The notes under the pieces were generated by a model that was given only the letters and a program-made list of their open reading frames with translations, was not told where the DNA came from and did not search any database. DNA of 34,256 nucleotides. Source: a virus. The stretch is taken from IMG/VR virus record IMGVR_UViG_3300037502_000480, positions 1-34,256 of that record. One strand, given 5' to 3'. The translations under genes and the position numbers were made by a program. Numbering within the stretch: the stretch's first letter is position 1; each line of letters opens with the position of its first letter. Below are positions 29,828-34,256 of this stretch, piece after piece.

Positions 29828-30402
29828 GAAACCCTGCATTTGAATTCTTGAGACAGTTTAAGCAAGTCTCAGAAGTAACCGAAGAACTCGTAACCAAGAA
29901 TCTTAAAAAGAAATTTCCTAACCTGACTATCGAGCAACTGACAGACATCTTCGAGAAAGGAATCAGCGGAGACTATGGTAAAGTCTATGCGATGGATGTT
30001 CAAACTATTCTCGGATGGGTAGAAGACTTTATGCGTAAGCAAGGCTCACAAAAGCACTACCTCGAAGCAGGTTTACTTGATCCCTCTATTCATATTACCG
30101 ATGTTAGATACCCGACAGGAATCAGAGAATGGAATCAAGAAGTAAACAAATGCTATAACTATTACCTCAAAGGAGTAAAGCCAGAGTATTTCCATCCACA
30201 CGTTTACGACAGATTGGTAATGGATAACAAAATACACCATTCGGATTTCATAAAGTATATGAGTTCTGATGCTCAGACTATGTATAAAGATGGTCAATAT
30301 GAATTAGTCGGAACAGATATTAGAAGAGGAAAGCATCAGAGTATAGCTAATTACTTTAATAAACAACGAGATCAAGGCTTTGATAAAATCTACCAACTAT
30401 GA
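29824..30402 (+). CDS. Hypothetical replication-associated protein, 192 aa
   Basis: Starts in an ATGA overlap with the replisome-organizer gene. The N-terminal part (VTEELVTKNLKKKFPNLTIE, then FEKGISGDYGKVYAMDVQTI, LGWVEDFMR) is a pattern I associate with helicase-loader partners in Bacteroidota phages. The rest is helical with many Tyr and His. It overlaps the following gene (ATGA). A role in loading or regulating the replisome is an inference from place. Confidence 0.6.
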   Translation: MRNPAFEFLRQFKQVSEVTEELVTKNLKKKFPNLTIEQLTDIFEKGISGDYGKVYAMDVQTILGWVEDFMRKQGSQKHYLEAGLLDPSIHITDVRYPTGIREWNQEVNKCYNYYLKGVKPEYFHPHVYDRLVMDNKIHHSDFIKYMSSDAQTMYKDGQYELVGTDIRRGKHQSIANYFNKQRDQGFDKIYQL

Positions 30403-30683
30403 AATCAATCTCCGCAATCATCGACCAGGACTTTGTTAATCTGAGTATCGAATATGCTCACTCATATAAGCGAGATGGCAGAGCCTTTCTTAGTTCATAT
30501 CGTAAGTTCGATTCGGTACGTTCTTCTTGCGAGATGATAGTATCAACCTACAAGAGAATCGGAGCATACGAAGAATGTTCTAAAGAGAAAGACTTTCGAC
30601 CTTACGCAGAGAAATACTTCAAAGGAAGACAGGCTGAGATATTAGCCGATATGCTTTTAATCATCTATAACATAATCAAATGA
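30399..30683 (+). CDS. Hypothetical protein, 94 aa
   Basis: A helical protein starting MKSISAIIDQDFVNLSIEYA with a Tyr-rich middle and a hydrophobic end (AEILADMLLIIYNIIK). ATGA overlaps join it on both sides to the replication genes, so it belongs to the same transcript. No motif recognised. Confidence 0.55.
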   Translation: MKSISAIIDQDFVNLSIEYAHSYKRDGRAFLSSYRKFDSVRSSCEMIVSTYKRIGAYEECSKEKDFRPYAEKYFKGRQAEILADMLLIIYNIIK

Positions 30684-30871
30684 AAACAGCACTACAACAA
30701 CTAATCGACCATCTCGATCCTATTCATTCAGGAATCAAACAGAAAGCCATCGAGCTTTTAGAAGTAGAAGCAGAACAACTCATAGAGTTCTTTGAGAAAG
30801 GATACGATAGCGGTTATGATAATAACGGAGTCAGCGGATACCAACATTACCACGAAACCTATACTAAATAA
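30680..30871 (+). CDS. Hypothetical protein, 63 aa
   Basis: The product begins MKTALQQLIDHLDPIHSGIK and has a Glu-rich helix (KAIELLEVEAEQLIEFFEKG) and a Tyr/Gly/His-rich end. I recall similar short proteins beginning MKTA.QQLI in many Bacteroidota phages and prophages, without known function. Coupled by ATGA to the gene upstream; three bases separate it from the next. Confidence 0.6.
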   Translation: MKTALQQLIDHLDPIHSGIKQKAIELLEVEAEQLIEFFEKGYDSGYDNNGVSGYQHYHETYTK

Positions 30872-30873
30872 CT

Positions 30874-31065
30874 ATGGAAAGAACCTACCAATGTTCTAAA
30901 TGCAAACAACAAAAGACTATCGAGAACTTCTATCAGAAGCTAACTACGAGACAGTCCTACTGCATTAAATGTAACTCAGAGTACAAAACCAAAAAGATAA
31001 ACCCAGATGATTGGATTTTCTTATTCTGCGGAGAAGGTGAATGGATGAAACACTACCTACTATGA
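30874..31065 (+). CDS. Small zinc-ribbon protein, 63 aa
   Basis: QCSKCKQQKTIENFYQKLTT followed by SYCIKCNSEYKTKK gives two CxxC knuckles with the F-Y-x-K pattern found at the front of many phage HNH endonucleases. Here it stands without an HNH core: the C-terminal part (NPDDWIFLFCGEGEWMKHYL) is unrelated. It may be a trimmed endonuclease, or a stand-alone nucleic-acid-binding zinc ribbon. Its stop overlaps the nuclease start (ATGA). Confidence 0.6.
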   Translation: MERTYQCSKCKQQKTIENFYQKLTTRQSYCIKCNSEYKTKKINPDDWIFLFCGEGEWMKHYLL

Positions 31066-31445
31066 ACGAGCAAACACTATTCGGACTGATTAAATCGGTA
31101 ATCCCTGACCTTCAGTCTACGGATCAATATTCTTACAGGGATGCTTACTCTCCGAAGTACGACCTAACCATCGAACTAAAGTGCAGACATAAGCACTATG
31201 ATTTTCTTTTGATAGAGAAGATTAAATACGACAAACTCATAAAGCATAATCGAGTTAGGTACATAAACTCGACTCCCATAGGTATATTCTCCTTCGACCT
31301 TAAAAAGATAGAAGAGCCAACGTGGTACGAATATGTCCTACCAAAAGAAACTGAATTCTATAACAGGAATAAGATTCCTAAGATAGTCGGGATGCTTACA
31401 ATCTCTCAGGCTGAGGATTTGACGCACCTCCTTAGACGCATTTAG
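31062..31445 (+). CDS. PD-(D/E)XK-type nuclease
   Basis: 127 residues from ATG at 31062 (MNEQTLFGLIKSVIPDL); an upstream in-frame ATG at 31041 lies inside the previous gene. KYDLTIELKCRHKHYDFLLI contains D34, E38 and K40, the D...ExK metal site of the restriction-endonuclease-like fold, after a helix-strand start. The remaining alpha/beta sequence fits a compact nuclease, such as a recombination or structure-specific endonuclease. It is the last gene of the early arm and ends with TAG. Confidence 0.7.
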   Translation: MNEQTLFGLIKSVIPDLQSTDQYSYRDAYSPKYDLTIELKCRHKHYDFLLIEKIKYDKLIKHNRVRYINSTPIGIFSFDLKKIEEPTWYEYVLPKETEFYNRNKIPKIVGMLTISQAEDLTHLLRRI

Positions 31446-31528
31446 AGGCTCAAATTTCGCCTATCTTTTTAGGTAGGCTTATACCTTACTTTATTATTTG
31501 AAGCGAAGGAATCGAAAGGAAATAGGCT
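31446..31528. other. Convergent junction between early and late arms
   Basis: An 83-base gap between the ends of two converging transcription units. It contains the hairpin GCCTATC / GGTAGGC with a six-base loop at 31459-31478, usable on either strand, but no strong T run. Nothing else is recognised. Confidence 0.6.
31459..31478. terminator. Weak bidirectional terminator-like hairpin
   Basis: A seven-pair stem (one G-T pair) around TTTTTA. It is placed where two transcription arms collide, 14 bases after the nuclease stop and about 50 bases from the HExxH gene stop. Flanking sequence is A/T-rich rather than a clean T tract. Confidence 0.45.
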
Positions 31529-31786
31529 CTAATGCAATTCGGTTAAACGGAAACCCATTTGCCACATAAATCGAGCCGTCTTAGAGGATTCTTTTCGGAC
31601 TTTAGTCTCTGACCAATCGGGATGCTTTAGATGGAAATGTTCGTGTAATGCGTAGAGCATATACCGATAGCCGGTTAATCTTGTATCGAGTTCGATGGTA
31701 TTATCTTCCATTAGAGCGAGTCCATAGGCTCTTTCTTTACCTAACTTTCTATGTATGACCTTATGAGGATTCTTTTTCTGAGTCAT
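31529..31786 (-). CDS. Mini zinc metallopeptidase-like protein (HExxH)
   Basis: 85 residues from ATG at 31784-31786 (MTQKKNPHKVIHRKL); the longer start would extend further into the neighbouring gene. YRYMLYALHEHFHLKHPDWS holds HEHFH at 48-52, a perfect HExxH zinc motif in a helix. A downstream Glu in KVRKESSKTARFMW is a possible third ligand. The size is that of a trimmed ImmA/IrrE- or SprT-like domain. It could be active or only a fold remnant. It is the last gene of the leftward arm. Confidence 0.65.
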   Translation of the reverse strand: MTQKKNPHKVIHRKLGKERAYGLALMEDNTIELDTRLTGYRYMLYALHEHFHLKHPDWSETKVRKESSKTARFMWQMGFRLTELH

Positions 31787-31988
31787 AGAAGTTACTTTGA
31801 TAGATTTCTGATATACCAATATGGATAATGTAAAGGCTCATTAGCTTGATCTCTTTTAGTATCCTCTTTTCCTCATCATCGCATAAGGCAGAATCCCACT
31901 CGTTAATAGCATTGATAGCATTAAACGCAGCACCTATGTCTTCGTGAGGTGAGGTAGATAGCGGTAATATCTCGTCTACTTCTGACAT
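31761..31988 (-). CDS. Acidic hypothetical protein, 75 aa
   Basis: The product begins MSEVDEILPLSTSPHEDIGA and is rich in Asp, Glu and Ile with a helical middle (EEKRILKEIKLMSLYIIHIG). It overlaps the mini-peptidase gene by 26 bases and the upstream gene by one base. No family recognised. Confidence 0.5.
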   Translation of the reverse strand: MSEVDEILPLSTSPHEDIGAAFNAINAINEWDSALCDDEEKRILKEIKLMSLYIIHIGISEIYQSNFYDSEKESS

Positions 31989-32182
31989 CAGTAGTCTGTT
32001 TTGATGCGAGGGATTCCCTTACTCCGCTTGAACTCTTGGATGTCTTTCTCTACATCCTTACGGCTTTCCTTTCTGTATAGGTCGCAGAGAGGCTCTAAGA
32101 TTGCCAGACGTTCAACAGGAGGCAACTGATTGAGCATATCCTTAATTTGTTTCTTTAGTATCGGTGAATCTTTGTGACCCAT
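31988..32182 (-). CDS. Hypothetical helical protein, 64 aa
   Basis: Begins MGHKDSPILKKQIKDMLNQL and contains PPVERLAILEPLCDLYRKES, a charged two-helix protein. It overlaps the MazG-like gene by 41 bases in another frame, with its ATG at 32180-32182. No motif recognised; placement in the operon supports it as real. Confidence 0.5.
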   Translation of the reverse strand: MGHKDSPILKKQIKDMLNQLPPVERLAILEPLCDLYRKESRKDVEKDIQEFKRSKGIPRIKTDY

Positions 32183-32351
32183 TCTGTATTTTTTTTAGGT
32201 AAATAATTGCATCCATTAACTCTTCGAGCATATGTTGAATCCATTCGTGCGAAAGCAAATCCTCACGATCCATAGTAACTCCGTACTTCATAAATCCTCT
32301 ATTCTCTCTCTCCTTGAAGTCTTCTATAACTTGGTCTAATATCTTACTCAT
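32142..32351 (-). CDS. MazG/dUTPase-like all-alpha nucleotide hydrolase fragment
   Basis: A 69-residue protein. RENRGFMKYGVTMDREDLLS then HEWIQHMLEELMDAIIYLKK matches the short phage proteins with an EExxD metal-binding helix (EELMD) related to MazG-type pyrophosphohydrolases. Only the core two helices are present, so catalysis by this protein alone is uncertain. It overlaps the exonuclease gene by four bases (ATGA). Confidence 0.6.
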   Translation of the reverse strand: MSKILDQVIEDFKERENRGFMKYGVTMDREDLLSHEWIQHMLEELMDAIIYLKKIQNGSQRFTDTKETN

Positions 32352-33082
32352 TTGTCTGTCTTTTGATTAAACTTGTGACATACTTTGCATTGGTACTGTA
32401 TCTTTTTAAGTCCTGTCGCAGTAGTAACTCGCTTGTGAATAGTCAATTCATCACTACCACACTCAGGACAACTACCTCTATCTTGACCGAAGATAACTCC
32501 GTAATGAGTCTTCGGAGCAATGTGAACGGATAATTTTTTATGCACCTGCTCAAGTAAGCTGACATCCATCTTGCAATACTTGACCATATAATCGAGAGCC
32601 TTCTTATCCTTATTCAAAAAAACATCCTTCCACAGGTTGAAGTCTGTCTTAATCTTATGCCCTATGCCTAAGAACTTAGCTATGTAATCGAGCCGGTTAG
32701 AATTGAACCTAAACTTAGAACGTGCAACCTTTAGAGTATCGATGGTTACATAATTAGGGAACATAGGTAATCCGTGAAAAGCACAACGAGTACGAACCCA
32801 CGGAAGGTCGAACTTATCTCCGTTATGACCTACTAACTCATCGGCTTGATTAGCTATCTTGACAAACTCTTCAAGCAGAGTCTTATCGTCTTGATTATCA
32901 TCCCAAGTAAGAGAGTAAATCTTTTTATCATCTTCCCACTTGTAGCAAATGCAAATTATTGCACTCTCTTTTATTATATTCTCGTATCCTATGTTTAGCT
33001 TATAGCCAGGCTTCCAAAATGTACCGATGCAGGGACTGACTTCTAAATCGAAATACAGTCGCTTCCGTTTCGTTATTAGCAT
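32348..33082 (-). CDS. 3'-5' exonuclease (DnaQ/PolB-exo type) with zinc ribbon
   Basis: A 244-residue protein. LYFDLEVSP supplies the first acidic pair (D12, E14), GHNGDKFDLPWV (85-96) the second site, and YCKMDVSLLEQ the final Tyr/Asp pair (Y169, D173), a DEDDy exonuclease set. RLDYIAKFLGIGHKIKTDF lies between. The C-terminus adds CPEC (205-208) and CKVC (232-235), a zinc ribbon that may bind DNA. It resembles the stand-alone PolB-exonuclease relatives of phages. It may proofread, trim recombination ends or degrade host DNA. Two bases separate it from the spanin-like gene upstream. Confidence 0.8.
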   Translation of the reverse strand: MLITKRKRLYFDLEVSPCIGTFWKPGYKLNIGYENIIKESAIICICYKWEDDKKIYSLTWDDNQDDKTLLEEFVKIANQADELVGHNGDKFDLPWVRTRCAFHGLPMFPNYVTIDTLKVARSKFRFNSNRLDYIAKFLGIGHKIKTDFNLWKDVFLNKDKKALDYMVKYCKMDVSLLEQVHKKLSVHIAPKTHYGVIFGQDRGSCPECGSDELTIHKRVTTATGLKKIQYQCKVCHKFNQKTDK

Positions 33083-33084
33083 AG

Positions 33085-33591
33085 TTAGAATTTAACAAAC
33101 TGCCATCTTATGAATTTAAGAATCGGTTTGCGTAGTATGTAGATAGAGAATATTAGTATTAACCAAAACAAATTCCACCATCTTTGCTTTGCGAGTTTCT
33201 CGTACTTTAATCGGCTTTCTTCCGATTTCACCAATCTTTTTTCGAGAAGTAATACTCTCGCACCATCCACCACCACGTTCGTAATCGTATCACGAATAGT
33301 GATAGTTCGAGTAATAACTTTTTTCGGGAGGGTAACATATTGGGTATCTTTTAGAGTTTTGACATCGATAACAGTATCTGTCTCGTAGGTTGTATCGTGT
33401 ACGATAGTCGTGTCGCTTTTCGTAATTATCGTAGTATCGTTAGCACAATAACCAGAAGCTACAACTACTTCCGCTACTTGCTCAAACTTCTTCTTATCCT
33501 TTAGAACCTGCTTAACAGGATTACAAGCCATTAGCAATACCGCTAATAGGATCAATACATACGCAAGTAAAAGAGTATAGATAGGTTTCAT
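33085..33591 (-). CDS. Candidate unimolecular spanin (lipoprotein with C-terminal membrane segment)
   Basis: A 168-residue protein. The signal sequence runs to a lipobox ending LMAC, with lipidation at Cys 23. A Thr/Asp/Val-rich periplasmic region follows (DTTIVHDTTYETDT, VITRTITIRDTITN), then a charged helix and a C-terminal membrane helix (about 138-153, WWNLFWLILIFSIYIL) with a basic tail. A lipid anchor at one end and an inner-membrane helix at the other is the layout of u-spanins such as T1 gp11, which fuse the two membranes in the last step of lysis. It follows the endolysin by one base. The topology is seen; the function is inferred. Confidence 0.75.
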   Translation of the reverse strand: MKPIYTLLLAYVLILLAVLLMACNPVKQVLKDKKKFEQVAEVVVASGYCANDTTIITKSDTTIVHDTTYETDTVIDVKTLKDTQYVTLPKKVITRTITIRDTITNVVVDGARVLLLEKRLVKSEESRLKYEKLAKQRWWNLFWLILIFSIYILRKPILKFIRWQFVKF

Positions 33592-33592
33592 A

Positions 33593-34003
33593 TTACTTTA
33601 ATTCGAAGTGCATCCCATCCTTCCGCTTCCAAACTCCACCCCATTCGAAGCCGTTATCGGTAAAGCATTTAACGAAGCCTTGAGAGAGTTTAGGCTCTTG
33701 ACCTAAACCATTTTCAAAAGCATTCACATCTACTGCAACTCCCCAACTATGCAGACTCATAGAACTCAAGCCTCGCTTCTTGCGGATGTTAAAGCAACCA
33801 TCCCACGTCTTTAATTCCTTAACGTGACCTGTGCTTATCAAAGCTTGAAAAGCCTTCTTCAGAGGCTCGACTAAATCTTTGTTACAATAAATCCGTTTCG
33901 GGATTACACCGATTTCTAACTCAGTAGGTACATCCCACAAAGTCATATTAGGATTACTCGGAGATGGCTCTCCGTATTTTTTAAGTGCCTGGCTCGATGT
34001 CAT
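33593..34003 (-). CDS. M15-type peptidase endolysin (right copy, complete)
   Basis: 136 residues from ATG at 34001-34003, overlapping the end of the holin-like gene; a TTG at 34033 would add ten residues and is less likely. The M15 zinc triad is visible: H85 and D92 in HSWGVAVDVN (H-x6-D) and H132 in GMHFELK. The C-terminus and size are those of D,D-carboxypeptidase/endopeptidase endolysins such as VanY-like phage enzymes. It cuts the peptide cross-links of peptidoglycan after the holin opens the membrane. There is no signal peptide, which fits holin dependence. TAA ends it at 33593-33595, and the spanin-like gene follows after one base. Confidence 0.9.
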   Translation of the reverse strand: MTSSQALKKYGEPSPSNPNMTLWDVPTELEIGVIPKRIYCNKDLVEPLKKAFQALISTGHVKELKTWDGCFNIRKKRGLSSMSLHSWGVAVDVNAFENGLGQEPKLSQGFVKCFTDNGFEWGGVWKRKDGMHFELK

Positions 34004-34187
34004 CGGAAAAGAAGTTTGATATGAATTTACCAATCACCGCTATCCCCATAATAATCGTTCCCATAACAGGATGCCCATTCAACACTACGATACCTGCTCC
34101 GAATGTTCCGGCAGCAGCCAACGAATCTCCGAAGATTCTCATCCGTTTAGGAGTAGGCTCGAAGTAGCTTTTCCAAGAAAATTTCAT
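33981..34187 (-). CDS. Small holin-like membrane protein (right copy)
   Basis: Identical to the left-end copy except for the final residue (T instead of S), although about a dozen bases differ. The near-total conservation of the protein despite silent changes shows it is under selection. Topology and role are as for the left copy: two hydrophobic segments and a place directly ahead of the endolysin. Its end overlaps the endolysin start by more than 20 bases. Confidence 0.65.
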   Translation of the reverse strand: MKFSWKSYFEPTPKRMRIFGDSLAAAGTFGAGIVVLNGHPVMGTIIMGIAVIGKFISNFFSDDIEPGT

Positions 34188-34256
34188 TCCCTGTCTTTTT
34201 TATTCTGTAATTCGATAGCGAGATTATTGATAGCCTTCTCGATTTTGTCAAGCTTC
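34184..34256 (-). CDS. Coiled-coil membrane protein, right copy (5' part beyond window)
   Basis: The last 23 codons and stop of the gene that is complete at 589-807. It runs off the window at 34256, so the membrane segment is not seen here. The part present is the same as in the left copy, and its TGA overlaps the holin-like ATG (ATGA). Confidence 0.75.
   Translation of the reverse strand, partial: KLDKIEKAINNLAIELQNKKDRE

Larger units (their letters stand above)
33596..34256. repeat. Right copy of imperfect terminal direct repeat
   Basis: Same sequence as 1-661 apart from 25 substitutions (for example TATTAGGATT against TAAATTTATT near the endolysin start). It carries the whole endolysin except the stop, the whole holin-like gene and the end of the coiled-coil gene, so the left end of the window continues directly from here on a circular map. 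Confidence 0.95.

Noticed and set aside
1-34256. Amber (TAG) recoding as in some crAss-like phages, prompted by TAG in the mini-ORF ladder
   Set aside because: TAG is used as a normal stop for the protease (9841) and the nuclease (31443), and no suppressor tRNA gene was noticed.
1-34256. tRNA genes
   Set aside because: No cloverleaf or T-arm-like sequence was noticed in the intergenic stretches, which are nearly all shorter than 100 bases.

Overview
The window reads as an essentially complete genome of a tailed, siphovirus-type phage infecting a member of the Bacteroidota. It encodes both terminase subunits, a portal, a prohead protease, a scaffold, a major capsid protein, a tape measure, a tail fibre, a lysis cassette and a replication/recombination block. 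No integrase or repressor is recognisable, so a lytic lifestyle is more likely than a temperate one. The host assignment rests on three things: a textbook Bacteroidota promoter (TTTG, 19 bp, TATTTTTG) in front of the early genes, A/T-rich leaders in place of Shine-Dalgarno sequences, and structural proteins whose style I associate with Bacteroidota phages. I ran no database search.

The first 661 bases recur at the right end (33596-34256) with 25 substitutions and no indel. The endolysin gene cut at base 1 is completed at the right end. The map is therefore circular or terminally redundant, with a unit of about 33,595 bp, and the two ends represent slightly different variants.

Layout: (a) 24554-24816 is a divergent control region holding 12-bp tandem repeats, a 19-bp palindrome and the early promoter. 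(b) Rightward 24817-31445 is the early arm: small orphan ORFs, an ERF annealing protein, a possible SSB, NinG, a C5 methyltransferase that shares its DNA with a +1-frame ORF, a DnaA-domain-IV-like protein, a helicase-loader-like protein and a PD-(D/E)XK-like nuclease. (c) Leftward from 24553 come a sigma-like factor, a GIY-YIG endonuclease, a sugar-modification cluster (two glycosyltransferases, a hexapeptide transferase, a tiny basic protein), a ParB-methyltransferase fusion, small and large terminase, and an HNH/AP2 homing endonuclease. Next is the tail block (frameshifting chaperone, neck protein, tip proteins, tape measure), then protease, scaffold, capsid, tail tube, portal, connectors and fibre, and last the lysis genes. 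(d) Across the circular junction the leftward arm continues through endolysin, a spanin-like lipoprotein, a 3'-5' exonuclease, a MazG-like protein and an HExxH mini-protease. It meets the early arm head-on near 31446-31528.

How it fits together: a host-type promoter drives the early arm. The phage sigma-like factor is a plausible switch for the late arm, where TAAATAG/CTATTTA motifs recur just upstream of genes. Three strong terminators and matching leaders punctuate the capsid and tail-tube genes. Most other genes are joined by ATGA or TAATG overlaps. The most unusual points are the dual-coded methyltransferase locus, a ladder of start-stop mini-ORFs in frame ahead of the sigma-like gene, a T9 slippery site whose two downstream frames both look authentic, a portal fused to winged-helix and MuF-like domains, and a late gene order that places the tail block between terminase and head genes.
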